Assembly: GCA_011525805.1 (NCBI GenBank)
Contig: WYBR01000040.1
Span: 1 to 64,000, forward strand
Direction of reading: 5' to 3'
DNA: 64,000 bases
From: Vicinamibacteraceae bacterium
Lineage (GTDB): Bacteria; Planctomycetota; Phycisphaerae; Phycisphaerales; UBA5793
Shown here: piece by piece, positions 22,601 through 32,571 of the stretch
How the letters are laid out: each line of letters starts with the position of its first letter
How positions within the stretch are numbered: position 1 is the stretch's first letter
Notes under the pieces: model-generated
The model's input: the letters and a program-made list of their open reading frames with translations, nothing else
Told to the model about the DNA's origin: nothing
The model's database searches: none
Translations under genes and position numbers: made by a program

Positions 22601-23050
22601 ATGATCGGCATGATCTGGGGCCACTGGCTGCTGGGCTTCAAGATGATGATCCTCTCGCTCATCGGTTTCGTCGCGCTGACGGGCATCGTCGTGAACGACT
22701 CGCTCATCTACATCGAGTTCTACAACGAACTGAAGCGCGGGGGTATGGAGACGCGCGAAGCGCTGATCGAGGCGGGGCGGCGGCGCCTGCGGCCGATCTT
22801 CCTCACCACCATGACGACGGTGCTGGGCCTCTCGCCGCTCATGCTCGAGCAGTCCTTCCAGGCGCGGTTCCTCATTCCCATGGCCATCACGATCAGTTGC
22901 GGCCTGATCAGCGCGACGGCCGTGGTGCTCATGGTCTTGCCGAGCATCATGCTCGTGGGGCACGACGTTGCCGGAGTCGTCCGGTGGCTGTGGTTCGGCG
23001 GGCGAATCCCGATCGAAACCCTATCGGCGGGGTCGTCGAAGGCGGCGTGA
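19661..23050 (+). CDS. RND-superfamily efflux transporter permease
   Basis: A 1129-residue proton-driven pump of the AcrB/hydrophobe-amphiphile type. The first membrane helix starts near residue 25, a large periplasmic loop follows, then helices 2-6 (from about 410) with the proton-relay pair in GLLTDDAIVVAENI, a second periplasmic loop (about 630-930) and helices 8-12 at the end (SLIGFVALTGIVVNDSLIY). The start MTHPDLQGL comes right after the adaptor stop. An alanine/proline-rich stretch (residues about 345-375) lies just before helix 2, unusual for AcrB. Substrate unknown. Confidence 0.9.
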   Translation: MTHPDLQGLPDRLTLTTFGVRQPVPANLLYIAIMILGLLYGTTLRREFFPEVRPNLASITAVYPGASPQEIEEGLVLKIEDKVAELDEVVEIRSTIVEGIGTVVVEFRRDIDDVDEAVRTVESALNTLTDLPEEAERIRTTKFDPKLQVIQIGLTGEAPEAELKRAIREIKDDLRSLPGMGNIVLGGIRADEISVKVRPEALLKYGLSLPDVSDRVREWMKEVPGGTVRTDSQNIRVRTLGIAERARAIRDIVVKGDAAGSLVRLGEIATIAEEFEDVEIRTRLNGKPVATLTAFNVGEGDAVEVAEMVRAYVAGRRGEPMADLRLADRWNASMNAMSRRGYEAQLAEHDRRAAAGGAPGAPPAPPAPARSARMQAWELGAARTTPLPGELVLFSDLARFIEGRLDLLTRNAKWGAMLVFLSLLVFLNLRVALWVMLGLILAVLGTLAFMAAIGVTLNLLTMFGLIIVLGLLTDDAIVVAENITARFEKGEPALVAAVRGTGEVAWPVVATVTTTIAAFLPLAMIEGQIGDFLGALPIVVACALSVSLLEAIIILPAHMGHSLARVQQRPRPWLGARLLRAFEAKRNAFLFERVVPAFGAVLDWSITHRYITVSSSIAVWIISIGMVVGGRVDFTFFEGTDSETFVVDLAMPVGTSIEKTDAVVRRIEAACAAQPEARIVTVLAGQRVDLNDYSPLSPQTHVAQLFVELTPVEQRERTSQQIITAVRREVGQVAGVDSLRYQEVQGGPGGPSINLVATGQDERKIRSAVEEIKSALAGFAGVVDISDDADSGQRELQIRLRDGSATLGLTPEFTARQVRGYLFGLEPHTFSINEEDVDVRVMLDDAARRSLAELERQYVFTPDGRAVPLVEVAELDEGSSYATIRRLDRRRAVTVLADVEPAVNNPERVVAAMMPVLAGIEARYPGVKIEARGRQLETNRSLAGIKYGFLLACVMIYVILAWLFGSYFQPLAVMLAIPFSMIGMIWGHWLLGFKMMILSLIGFVALTGIVVNDSLIYIEFYNELKRGGMETREALIEAGRRRLRPIFLTTMTTVLGLSPLMLEQSFQARFLIPMAITISCGLISATAVVLMVLPSIMLVGHDVAGVVRWLWFGGRIPIETLSAGSSKAA

Positions 23051-23164
23051 GCCGCCCGAGGGGGCCTTCCGTCCAGAAAAAGTGAGAGAAATGCAATTTT
23101 TTCACGCCGAAGACTGGCGAAGCCGCTTCAGCCCTGTATATTCATGGTTGCTGAGAAAGGTAAG

Positions 23165-23188
23165 GGTCCACCCCCCGCGAGGTGGACC
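23165..23188 (-). terminator. Hairpin after tRNA-Leu
   Basis: Perfect 8-bp stem GGTCCACC/GGTGGACC with an 8-base loop, starting about 33 bases past the tRNA end on the minus strand and followed there by CTTACCTTT. The T-tract is poor, so the terminator call is tentative; it may instead serve the convergent RND operon. Confidence 0.4.
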
Positions 23189-23220
23189 GGGACGGACTGA
23201 CCCGGCCAGTGTCAGTCAAA

Positions 23221-23307
23221 TGGGCTCGGTGGGATTCGAACCCACACTCCCCGCAATGGGGACGCGGATTTTAAGTCCGCTGCGTCTGCCGATTCCGCCA
23301 CAAGCCC
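23221..23307 (-). tRNA. tRNA-Leu, anticodon TAA
   Basis: An 87-base class II tRNA. Acceptor arm GGGCTTG pairs with CGAGCCC, the D arm includes GGCGGAATCGGCAGACGC, the anticodon loop is CTTAAAA, the long variable arm has GTCCCC/GGGGAG, and the T loop is TTCGAAT. CCA is not encoded. It lies alone between the RND operon and the LEPR-XLL gene. Confidence 0.97.
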
Positions 23308-23848
23308 AGTCGCTCCGGCATTGTACCGTCCGCCTGCCCGCAAACCCGCACCACCCTTGCCACGAATGGGGAACCGTTTCGGCATGTTCGGCGTATTGAG
23401 TGTTACCGCTCGGACGACTGCTCTCTCCGGAGAGTGGTTCCGCGCCCCGCAACGGGAACGCGGCCAGGCCGAGCCCTCGCCGACCCAGCCACGCGGCGAG
23501 ATGAGTGCGACACGCCGGACGAGCGAACTTCGCGCCCCTCGCCTCCGACACGCCGCGCCCGCCACTTGCGACGCAGATCGCATTCGGCTACTGTACGACC
23601 GCTGCCGCGGCGCCGGACCGCGCGAGGCGGCAACGAAGGGCAAGGACCTTGAACTCCCTCTGGGCGAGAATCTTGAACGCAACGGTGCGCCGCGCGGCGC
23701 GCCCGCGGGGAGTCTGCCACCAACCCACCCACCTCCGCCTTCGGACGCCGTTCGAAGGGGAACCCAGATCGTCGATCCGCCTCGGGTTGCAATGACCCGG
23801 ACCGGAGCGGTTCGCGTATCGCATGGCTCTTGAAGAAGGAATGGCGAG
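23308..23848. other. Gap between tRNA-Leu and LEPR-XLL gene
   Basis: A 541-base gap. On the minus strand TACAAT (23325-23320) could be the -10 of tRNA-Leu, 13 bases before its 5' end, without a good -35. On the plus strand it must hold the promoter of the giant gene, but I cannot point to it. Open frames here look like chance. Confidence 0.4.
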
Positions 23849-26800
23849 ATGAAACAGCGCAAGACCCGTCGCCCGTTCGCACGCCCCACCCGTCGTGCCT
23901 CCGCCGCCGCCGCGGCGCCGGTGTTCCAGCCCCTTGAGCCGCGCAAGTTGCTCACGACGCTCTACGCGAATCCCGATCCCGACCTGGCGCAGACGGACAT
24001 CTTCGCCGGCTGGGTCGCCATGCCCGCGTGGTACGCGGGACAGACGCTTGACGCGTCTTCGGTCGAGGATCGCTCGGTCCGCCTCGTCATCCGCCTGATT
24101 GACAGCAACCCGTTCTCGACGGCGAGCGTGACGATTCTCGACCTCGCGGGGCACCCGCTCTTCCCCTGGATCGGGCAGGTCGATGATGGCGGCGGCCTGA
24201 CGACGGACATCACCGTCTCGACCGGGCCCGGAGACGATGGCTTCTGGGGTTCGGACGACGATCCGGAAGCCGATGTTTTCGGCCTCGACGGCGGGTACAA
24301 CCCCGGCTGGCGCGTGGCGACCGATTCGAACGGGGCGTTCATTCCCGGCGTGTGGATTGCCGACAACCTCTTCCACCCGGTTCGCCAGTTGGACTGGCTT
24401 GAAGACGAAGACCCGCCGGTCTGGGACATCGAGAATTTCCCCGAAGAGTTCACCCTCGTCATTCCGGAAACCGGCTACTGGCACCCGGGCAATGACGGCG
24501 AGTATGAGACCGACGATGACGTTCGAGTGCCGCTGGTCTTCGGCGTTCCCGGGGCGGGTACGGACGACCGCCGGCTCGGTACGGCCGACGATGCGTGGGT
24601 GAATCTGGTCGCCCCGAATGCGTTCGAAGCGCCCGACACAGAGGACTTTGAGCCTCACCTCGTGGATCGCGCCGCTCCCGGGGCGCTCGCGGACGACGGC
24701 ATCGCCGACTTCAACAACGGCATCGGCCGCATCATCCTGCGCAACACCTCGATCACAACCCGCCTGGTCTTTTACCTCGTCGACGACTTCGAGGACATGA
24801 CGCAGATCACCGCTCCCTTCTCGGAGCCTGACTCCGATCGCATCGGCGTGGCGATGAACTCGGACGGATCCGTCTACCAGGCGCCGGGCCAGGGTTCGAT
24901 CATGATCGGCAACCCGACCAACGCCGACTGGTCGGTGGCCAACTCCCAGTCTCCGGGCTTCCTGCCGCCCGGCTTCCAGACGTATGACCGGTCGAGCGAG
25001 GGCATCATCTTCGAGGATCCATCGCTCAACGAGACGATGGGCCGCATCTTCGTCGACGGGGCGATCTTCGGCCTCAGCCGATTCCCGGGCGCGCTCGAGG
25101 GCGTTCACGCCGGGTTCTTCGGCGGCAAACTGATCGTGGACGGCGACCTCGACGGCATGGTCATCGTCGGTCACGCCGGCTACATCGAAGTGGACGGCAC
25201 GCCGACTGACACCCGCGCCGGCGTAACGGTCGGCCGCGTGTTCGGCTCCTTCGTGACCGGCGGAAACAACTCGACGTTCGTGCTGGTGCAGGGCGACTTT
25301 GCGCCGGATTCGATCGTGGACAAGCCCTTCCTCCGCTCCGACAAGGTCGTCCTCGAGTACGAGCGCGACATTCATCTCGGAGTCGAAGAAGATTACGAGG
25401 CCGCCTTCGCCGCGGGCAATCAGACCTACATCCTCGACGCCGAGGGCGAGACGCCGGTCTATCTGCTCAACGACACGTTTGGAACGGCCCAGTACATCGG
25501 CCGAGAGACCGCCTACACGGTGGTGGCGGGCGTCCTGGGTGCGCGGCCGACGGACGACGAGCACGAGCGGGGAACCGGCGGCGACTACTACGACTACTAC
25601 TCGATCGCGGTCGAGCGCGGCCGCACGCTGCGCGTCCAGATGCCGCTCATCACCCTCGTGACGATCCAGGACGCGGAAGGCAACATCCTCGCGTCGCGGG
25701 GCACGGACGGGACCATCGGCGACATTTTCTTCACTCCGAACCAGTCGGGTGTGGTGTACATCGTCATCGAGAACACCCAGAACTACGTCAACCAGGGCTA
25801 TGGCATGACGGTGTCCAATGGCGCCGCCGCCACCCTCGGCGAAGTTCGCTCCATGGCGAGCCTGACCTACCGCTTCATTGACGGCAGCGCGATCACGACG
25901 CAGGTCGGCAGCATCGGATCAATCCGCGTCGGGCAGGACCGCGGTCCGGACAGCGACGGCGGCGCGCCCTTCATCGGAAGCGTGCTCATTCAGTCCGGCC
26001 GACACATCTGGAACATCACGTCCGGCGGGTTCATCGGCGGGACGGTCAACGATCAGAACCAGCGGATCGGCGCCGGCATGCTCATCACAGCCCAGGGCGA
26101 CATCGCGGAGATTCTCGCCGGCTATGGCCGCGACCTGGTGCAGGGCGGGGGCGAAGGCTACCACGGCGGGTCATTCGGCGCCGTCGCGATTCGCGCCGCC
26201 GGCGACATCGGGGTACTTCGTGCCAAGGCCCGCGGCGACGTTCTCACCGAACTTGAGCGCATCTACGGCGACTTCGGCGGCATTCTCAACGAGGCCGGCC
26301 AGGACGTCTTCTTCACCGACATTCAGGCCGGCGGCTCCATCGGCGTCATCAGCGCCGAGAACCGCATCCTCGAAGACCCGGATCCGAGCCGCGGTGTGCG
26401 TATCGCCGTCGGAGCGGGCGAGTACGTCGACCTCCTCGAGGCCGGCGCCATGCCCGTCGCCAACTACGACCTCGAGGCCGCGGTCGGCGACGCGGGCGTG
26501 ACGGGCGGGCAGGCGATCATCAACACCGGCCTGGGCGGCAACGTGCGGTTCTTCCGCGCGCCTTACATCTGGGGCAACGGCGTCGATGACAACACGCTTC
26601 TCGTGCTCTCCGGCCAGTCGCTGACCCTCATCGACGACTCCGGCGCCATCTTCACCGTGCGCGTCACCGGCGCGGGCTCCATCGCGGCCGTCCGCACCCA
26701 CGCGGTGCAGAGTTCCGTGGGCGTGGCGACGGCGCGGATCACCGCCAACCTCGGCAATGCCGGACGCCTCATCATCACGAACAACTCGGGCAACGTCGAG

Positions 26801-29800
26801 ATCGGCGACGTGATCGTCTCCGGTGCGCCCAACGGCCGCGTCACGTTCGACGGCACCGGCCGCACCGACGTTTATCTCGTTCGCGCCTTCGGCGGCATCA
26901 ACGTCATCGAGAACCGCACCATCGGCGACATCGTCGCCATCGACACCGACGGCGTGAACCAGGTCCGGCTGAGCGGCAACCTCGGCCGCACCTTCACCTC
27001 GACCGGCGTCGGCCCGAGGCTCCTGCTCGGTCCCGCGTACGGGATCGTCCTCGGATCCGAGTCGGCGGTGGGCGAGACGCTTCAATATGACTCGGGGACT
27101 CTGGGCAGCGGCGGCGATCCGTACCTCGCCGGAGCCCCCTTCAACCAGTGGCTCAACGGCCTGGCTGTTCGCACGGCGGGGGGGTTTGCCAACCTGGCCC
27201 TCGTCCGCGTCGAAGGCACGATCGTCGACGTCTACTCCGAATTGAACATCACTCGCATCACCGCCAATTCGGACAACAGCACGCCCTTCGGCGACTTCCA
27301 CGGCATCGAAGGGACGGTCTTCACGCCCGGCTTCCTCAGCCGCATCGATCTCGGCGACGGCCTCGTCGATTCGCTCTCCGGCCCGTTCATCGACGGGCTG
27401 ATCGCGGTCGGCGAGACGCTCAGCCGCGTCGAAATCCGCGGCGAGGGGCACAACATCCTCGGCACGATCCTCGCCCGCGGCACCACGACGGGGCTGGGAA
27501 TCTCCCGCATAAACGTCAACCAGGGCGCGGAGATCATCGGCGCCCACATCTCGACGAACCACCTCGACAGTTTCTTCCTCAGTCCGAACCCGGATTCGGG
27601 CGACACGGGCAGCAGCCCGATCTCCGACATCACGCGCATCACGGTCAACGGCGGCAGCGTGATCAACAGCACCATCGCCGGGTTCAACGTCAACCAGGTC
27701 AACATCAAGAACGGCCTGTGGGACTCGAACCGCCTCCGCGCGGACAGCAACCTCAACATCGTCCGGGCCGACGAGTTCATCTTCCGCTACGCGGCGGAGG
27801 ACGGCGTGAACCTCATCACCGTCGCCCGGAACTTCAACCGGCTCGAGACCCAGGGGCGTCGCGGCGACATGACCGACCTGACGGTGGACGTCATCGGCGA
27901 CATGAACAACCTCCGAGCCAACTCGCTCGTCCGCGTGAGCATCGACGTCGACGAGACGCTGCGCACGGTGGACGCCCGCGACCGCATGGTCTCCTCGCTC
28001 TTCCGCGCCGGCACGGTGTCGAACTTCAACGCGATGAACGACATCACGCGCGTCTCCTTCACCGCGGCGGGGCCGGTCAACACCTTCCGCTCCCGCAACG
28101 GTTCGATCACGCGCCTTGACTTCACGATCGACGGACCGGACGGCCGGCTCAACACGCTCGACGCCCGCACTTCGATCACCGGTGACATCCGCGTCTCCGG
28201 CGAGATCAAGAAGATCCAGACGCGCGAAGGCGACATCATCGGGACGATCGAGACCTTCTCGGGAGACGGCATCATCCGCCGCCTCCAGTCCGGCCGCGAC
28301 CTCATCCTCGACCTCGACGCCGACAACGACGTCGACCAGATCACCGTCGGCCGCAACTTCAGCGGCCTGGACGACGAGGCCCTCAAGTTCCGCGGCAACT
28401 TCCGCAACCTGGACGTCCGCAACGGCACGTTCGACGGCCGCATTATCGTCGAAGGCTCGATTACGGGCAACTTCACCCTCGGCGCCTTCGCCGCCGGCAG
28501 CGAAATCGTCTCGCGCGGCAGCATCACGGGCATCGACATCGACAGCGACGTCGACGGGCGGATCCTCAGTTACACCGAGGGCATCCGTCGCCTCGACATT
28601 GAGGGCAACTTCTCCGGCAGCATCGCCGCGCGCAATGGCACGATCGACAATCTTACGATCTCCGGCAACGTCGCCGGCACGATCCACGCCGACGAGGGCA
28701 TCCGCGCGCTGACCATCCGGACCGCGGCGGGCCTGGGCGGCGGCAGCGGCAACCTCACCGGCGCCATCACCACCGACGTCAACATCGACCGCCTCGACAT
28801 CGCCGGCAACGTGGACGGCGGGCGCATCATGGCCCTCATCGACCTGCGCAGCGTCCTCGTGCGCGGCAGCGTCAACAACGCCATCATCGGCGCGGGCGAG
28901 GATGTGACCCGCCTTGACGTTGACGGCAGCGTCGACACCTCCTTCATCATCGCCGGCCTCGATTCGCTCGGCGACGACAACGCGCTGGGCGGCCAGGCGA
29001 CCAACGCCGACACCTTCTCGAGCGGAGACGTCGTCGCGGTCAACATCCGCGGCGGAGTCAACAACGCCGTCATCGCCGCGGGCGTGCGCTCCGGCTCGGA
29101 CGGCTACGCCACGCCGGACGCCACGACGGACCTCGCGCCCGGCCTGAGCAACGTGAGCAACGTGCGCGTCGATGGCGCGGCTTCGGGAACGAACCGCATC
29201 ATCGCCGACACGACGATCGGAACGATCTTCGTGGACGGCACTCAGCGAACCATTGGCGCCCCCGGCGCCAACATGGTTCTCGTCGAACTCGATCCCGCTC
29301 CGCTGAACAACGGCGGGACCACCTTCACCGAGGCCGCGGCCGTCGTCTTCACCGACTCCGACGGCGACCAGATCACCCTCTCGATGCGCGGACCGGGCGA
29401 GGGCATGTACCTGCTCTCCGGCGGAGGCAGCGGCAACCTCAGCGGCCTGGTCTTCAACGGCACCGCCTCCAACACCAACGTGGACATCAAGGTCACCGCC
29501 GCGACCGGCAACGGCCGCGTCGATCTCGACAACGTCCACATCCAGTTCGCCGACGACGCCGACCTCGGCAACCTGACCGTCGAGGGCAACATCGACGGCT
29601 CCGATGCGATCACCATCGACGGCACCGTCAACACGATCACGCTGCGAACGGTGAACACGAGCGGCACGATCGCCGTCGGCGGGGAGGCGCGCCGCGTGGT
29701 GGTAGACGGCGTCACCGCCGGCTCGTTCCTCATCACCCGATTCACGACGCTTGACGTGCTCACCGGCGGCTTCGGCGGGTCGATCTTCAGCGAAGTCGTC

Positions 29801-32443
29801 GGAACCGTCAACGTCCGCAACGGCGTGCTCAGCGGCGTCATCTGGGGACGCGACTCGATCGGCACGATCAACAACAACTCGACCGGCGCCGTCATGGACC
29901 GCGCTTCAATCTCCACGCGAGGCGCGATCCAGGCGATCAACGCCGCCACCGTCCGCAACGTCACCCTCATTTCCGCGGGCGACGTGATCTTCAATGTGAA
30001 TCTCTCCGGCGACCTGATCGAGTCGGAGATTCACGCGGGACTCTCGCTCGGATCCGACGGCCGCTACGGCGGGACCGGGTCTGCGGCCGACCTCCTCACG
30101 GGCGGCACCATCGAAAGCGCCCGCATCCAGGGCTCGTTCGTCCGCAGCGCCATGACGGCGGGCGTGACGCGCGGCAAGGATCAGTTCTACGGCACGGCGG
30201 ACGACCTCGGTTCGCAGGGCTTCGGCATCCTCCGCCGCGTCGAGATCATGGGCTCGGTCATCGGCTCCAACTTCAACAGCCAGAGTTACGGGTTCAGCGG
30301 CAGCAGCCTTGTCGATTCTGTTCGCGTCGGCGGGCAGGACTTCACCCAGCAGGGCAACGTCCGCCGCACCCAGGTGAACGCCACTCCGCTGCCGCTCTTC
30401 GTCGAGCGGTTGCACACGCGGCTCGAGGCCGAGACCTTCTACATCGATATCTTCTTCAATGAAGACGTCGATGTCTCCACGATTCTGCTTGACCCGAACA
30501 ATCCGCAGGCGGAGTCGGCGATCTCCTTCGAGAATCCCATCGATCCGAACGGCGTGATTCCCACGCCCAATGATTCGTACGACATCCTCTACGACCGCGC
30601 CGAGCGCCGCGCGACCGTCCGCTTCACCCGCGCCTTCTCGCGCGAGAACCCGGGCATCTACACGCTCGTGATCGACGGCGAGGCGATCCGCTCGGTGACG
30701 AACATCGGCCTCGACGCCAATCGAGACGGCGTGGTCGGCGACGACTACATGCAGAACTTCATCATCGGCGACGCGGGCGACCGCACCGAGGCGGGAACCT
30801 GGGATCCCGACAACGACCCCAACACCAACAACAATGTGGACTTTGCAGGAGCGACCCGGCTCGACCTGCTCATGGACGATCTGGTGAACGGCGCCGGCAC
30901 CAAGAACCACCGCGTCAGTTTCATCGGCCAGATCGGCGATCACCCCGACACCGAGTCGTTCTTCTTCCCGCAGAAGTTCGACATGGATGTCTTCGTGATC
31001 TCGCTGGCCGCGGGCGATGTCTTCCAGGCCTCGCTCACGCCCTTCCTCCCCGGCTCGCCTTTCGTCGGGTCGCTCACGCTCCGCGACGACACCGGACAGA
31101 TCGTCGTCAACGAGACCACGCTCAACGCGGGCTTCGTCGAGACCAACGGCGGAGTCTACTACCTGACCATCGGCGGCACGGCGATCACCGGCACGGCGCC
31201 TCCGGGCACCGCCGACATTATCGACATCTCCAACAATACGGGCATGTTCACCCTGCCCATCCCCGTCCTGCCCATCAATCCCAACGACGTCGCCAACGAC
31301 ATCGGCAACTACGAACTGAACCTGCTGATCTTCAACGACGGCAACACCGGCTTCAGCATCGCCGACGAGACTGAACTCCTCGACGGGCAGCCGTTGACCT
31401 TCGAGGGCTTCCTCGGCTTCGACAACAACGGCATCGTCTCAGAGCCGCTCTCCGACGCCGACGTCTTCGACATCAGCCGCGTCCGCCTCGCGGACAACAC
31501 GCTGCTGACGCAACTCGAGGAGGGCATGACGGTCACCGTCACCCTCCGCCTCTCGCAGGTGGGCGGCAACCTGGGCAGCCGCTACGAAGTCGGCCTGTTC
31601 CAGACGACGGAGACGATCGGCATCAGCGACGGGCTGCTCATGGGCGCGCCCGGGTACGACTTCGCGCCCGGCGCCGGCGGCACCGCCTCCGACCAGACCT
31701 TCTCCTTCCAGATCCCCGAGGCCGGTACCTACGCCATCATGGTCCAGGGCAGCCTGATGTCCAACTACGAGTTGATCATAACGGTCGACACCGGAACGCA
31801 AGGCGACCGCCTCGACGCCCCCTACGTGCAGAACATTCTGATCGAACTCGATGGCGGCTTCGCCCACTGGTTCGGCGTCGAGGGCTCAACGCTCGACGAG
31901 TTCAACGTCGAGATCCTCGGCTTCGGCGGCTTCGAGGCCCAGATCATCTCCACCATCATCGACGAGGTCACGCAGGACTTCGAGGATGCGGGCATCACCG
32001 TCGAGGTCAGCACCAACCCCGCTGACTTCGTCGGCGAGGACTTCACGACCGTCTTCCTCACGTCGTCGCTCGCGGCTCCTGGCCTGCTCGGCATCGCGCA
32101 GACGCTCGATCCGCAGAACCAGAGCAAGAACGACGAGGCGATCGTCTTCGTGCAGGGCTTCGCGGGCTTCTTCGCTCCGGGGCAGGTCACGGACCTGGCC
32201 CTCGCGCTCGCCCACACCATCAGCCACGAAGTCGGCCACACCCTCGGCCTGCGGCACGTCCGCTCGCCCGGCCTCGGCCCGTTCGCCATGATGGATGGCG
32301 CCGCCGATCCGTACTACGACTACGCATGGCTCGGCGACCTCAACGATCCCTACGGGTCGGCCTACCGCCTCGGCGATGGGTGGTTCTTCGGCATCGAGAA
32401 CGAACGCCATCTCCTCAACCTGATCTTCGACACCGAGGCCTGA
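23849..32443 (+). CDS. Giant LEPR-XLL surface/secreted protein with C-terminal matrixin-like protease site
   Basis: 2864 residues. The basic N-terminus carries FQPLEPRKLL (LEPRKLL at 29-35), the LEPR-XLL motif known from planctomycete giant proteins and thought to be an export or sorting signal; no ordinary hydrophobic signal peptide precedes it. A first PPC-like beta domain is near 575-660. Residues about 680-2180 are a long run of short Gly/Asn/Asp-rich beta strands (NVRGSVNN-type repeats) suggesting a parallel beta-helix. An Ig-like stretch follows (about 2180-2320), then two more PPC-like domains. HEVGHTLGLRH at 2793-2803 is the HExxHxxGxxH zinc site of matrixins, with the Met-turn likely at AMMDG. 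AAGGA precedes the ATG. A terminator follows. Target unknown. Confidence 0.85.
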   Translation: MKQRKTRRPFARPTRRASAAAAAPVFQPLEPRKLLTTLYANPDPDLAQTDIFAGWVAMPAWYAGQTLDASSVEDRSVRLVIRLIDSNPFSTASVTILDLAGHPLFPWIGQVDDGGGLTTDITVSTGPGDDGFWGSDDDPEADVFGLDGGYNPGWRVATDSNGAFIPGVWIADNLFHPVRQLDWLEDEDPPVWDIENFPEEFTLVIPETGYWHPGNDGEYETDDDVRVPLVFGVPGAGTDDRRLGTADDAWVNLVAPNAFEAPDTEDFEPHLVDRAAPGALADDGIADFNNGIGRIILRNTSITTRLVFYLVDDFEDMTQITAPFSEPDSDRIGVAMNSDGSVYQAPGQGSIMIGNPTNADWSVANSQSPGFLPPGFQTYDRSSEGIIFEDPSLNETMGRIFVDGAIFGLSRFPGALEGVHAGFFGGKLIVDGDLDGMVIVGHAGYIEVDGTPTDTRAGVTVGRVFGSFVTGGNNSTFVLVQGDFAPDSIVDKPFLRSDKVVLEYERDIHLGVEEDYEAAFAAGNQTYILDAEGETPVYLLNDTFGTAQYIGRETAYTVVAGVLGARPTDDEHERGTGGDYYDYYSIAVERGRTLRVQMPLITLVTIQDAEGNILASRGTDGTIGDIFFTPNQSGVVYIVIENTQNYVNQGYGMTVSNGAAATLGEVRSMASLTYRFIDGSAITTQVGSIGSIRVGQDRGPDSDGGAPFIGSVLIQSGRHIWNITSGGFIGGTVNDQNQRIGAGMLITAQGDIAEILAGYGRDLVQGGGEGYHGGSFGAVAIRAAGDIGVLRAKARGDVLTELERIYGDFGGILNEAGQDVFFTDIQAGGSIGVISAENRILEDPDPSRGVRIAVGAGEYVDLLEAGAMPVANYDLEAAVGDAGVTGGQAIINTGLGGNVRFFRAPYIWGNGVDDNTLLVLSGQSLTLIDDSGAIFTVRVTGAGSIAAVRTHAVQSSVGVATARITANLGNAGRLIITNNSGNVEIGDVIVSGAPNGRVTFDGTGRTDVYLVRAFGGINVIENRTIGDIVAIDTDGVNQVRLSGNLGRTFTSTGVGPRLLLGPAYGIVLGSESAVGETLQYDSGTLGSGGDPYLAGAPFNQWLNGLAVRTAGGFANLALVRVEGTIVDVYSELNITRITANSDNSTPFGDFHGIEGTVFTPGFLSRIDLGDGLVDSLSGPFIDGLIAVGETLSRVEIRGEGHNILGTILARGTTTGLGISRINVNQGAEIIGAHISTNHLDSFFLSPNPDSGDTGSSPISDITRITVNGGSVINSTIAGFNVNQVNIKNGLWDSNRLRADSNLNIVRADEFIFRYAAEDGVNLITVARNFNRLETQGRRGDMTDLTVDVIGDMNNLRANSLVRVSIDVDETLRTVDARDRMVSSLFRAGTVSNFNAMNDITRVSFTAAGPVNTFRSRNGSITRLDFTIDGPDGRLNTLDARTSITGDIRVSGEIKKIQTREGDIIGTIETFSGDGIIRRLQSGRDLILDLDADNDVDQITVGRNFSGLDDEALKFRGNFRNLDVRNGTFDGRIIVEGSITGNFTLGAFAAGSEIVSRGSITGIDIDSDVDGRILSYTEGIRRLDIEGNFSGSIAARNGTIDNLTISGNVAGTIHADEGIRALTIRTAAGLGGGSGNLTGAITTDVNIDRLDIAGNVDGGRIMALIDLRSVLVRGSVNNAIIGAGEDVTRLDVDGSVDTSFIIAGLDSLGDDNALGGQATNADTFSSGDVVAVNIRGGVNNAVIAAGVRSGSDGYATPDATTDLAPGLSNVSNVRVDGAASGTNRIIADTTIGTIFVDGTQRTIGAPGANMVLVELDPAPLNNGGTTFTEAAAVVFTDSDGDQITLSMRGPGEGMYLLSGGGSGNLSGLVFNGTASNTNVDIKVTAATGNGRVDLDNVHIQFADDADLGNLTVEGNIDGSDAITIDGTVNTITLRTVNTSGTIAVGGEARRVVVDGVTAGSFLITRFTTLDVLTGGFGGSIFSEVVGTVNVRNGVLSGVIWGRDSIGTINNNSTGAVMDRASISTRGAIQAINAATVRNVTLISAGDVIFNVNLSGDLIESEIHAGLSLGSDGRYGGTGSAADLLTGGTIESARIQGSFVRSAMTAGVTRGKDQFYGTADDLGSQGFGILRRVEIMGSVIGSNFNSQSYGFSGSSLVDSVRVGGQDFTQQGNVRRTQVNATPLPLFVERLHTRLEAETFYIDIFFNEDVDVSTILLDPNNPQAESAISFENPIDPNGVIPTPNDSYDILYDRAERRATVRFTRAFSRENPGIYTLVIDGEAIRSVTNIGLDANRDGVVGDDYMQNFIIGDAGDRTEAGTWDPDNDPNTNNNVDFAGATRLDLLMDDLVNGAGTKNHRVSFIGQIGDHPDTESFFFPQKFDMDVFVISLAAGDVFQASLTPFLPGSPFVGSLTLRDDTGQIVVNETTLNAGFVETNGGVYYLTIGGTAITGTAPPGTADIIDISNNTGMFTLPIPVLPINPNDVANDIGNYELNLLIFNDGNTGFSIADETELLDGQPLTFEGFLGFDNNGIVSEPLSDADVFDISRVRLADNTLLTQLEEGMTVTVTLRLSQVGGNLGSRYEVGLFQTTETIGISDGLLMGAPGYDFAPGAGGTASDQTFSFQIPEAGTYAIMVQGSLMSNYELIITVDTGTQGDRLDAPYVQNILIELDGGFAHWFGVEGSTLDEFNVEILGFGGFEAQIISTIIDEVTQDFEDAGITVEVSTNPADFVGEDFTTVFLTSSLAAPGLLGIAQTLDPQNQSKNDEAIVFVQGFAGFFAPGQVTDLALALAHTISHEVGHTLGLRHVRSPGLGPFAMMDGAADPYYDYAWLGDLNDPYGSAYRLGDGWFFGIENERHLLNLIFDTEA

Positions 32444-32484
32444 GGCGCCCGGCGTCGCGAGACCGAAGTTCGCGCATCCCCACG

Positions 32485-32517
32485 ACAGGCCGGCCCGGCA
32501 ACGGGTCGGCCTGTTTC
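32485..32517 (+). terminator. Terminator of the LEPR-XLL gene
   Basis: Stem of about 12 bp (ACAGGCCG/CGGCCTGT plus GCCC/GGGT, one G-T pair) with a short loop, then TTT. It lies 42 bases after the stop codon. Confidence 0.65.
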
Positions 32518-32571
32518 ATGTCTGCCGGGCTGACGGGCGACTCGCAGGCGCCGCGCCTCGCGCCGATTCGC

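Noticed and set aside
23321-23833. 170-codon plus-strand frame upstream of the LEPR-XLL gene
   Set aside because: No ribosome site and a Pro/Arg-rich product that resembles translated non-coding GC-rich DNA.
26171-29539. 1122-codon minus-strand open frame
   Set aside because: Antisense to the LEPR-XLL gene; the product is an Asp/Ala/Val/Arg-rich shadow.
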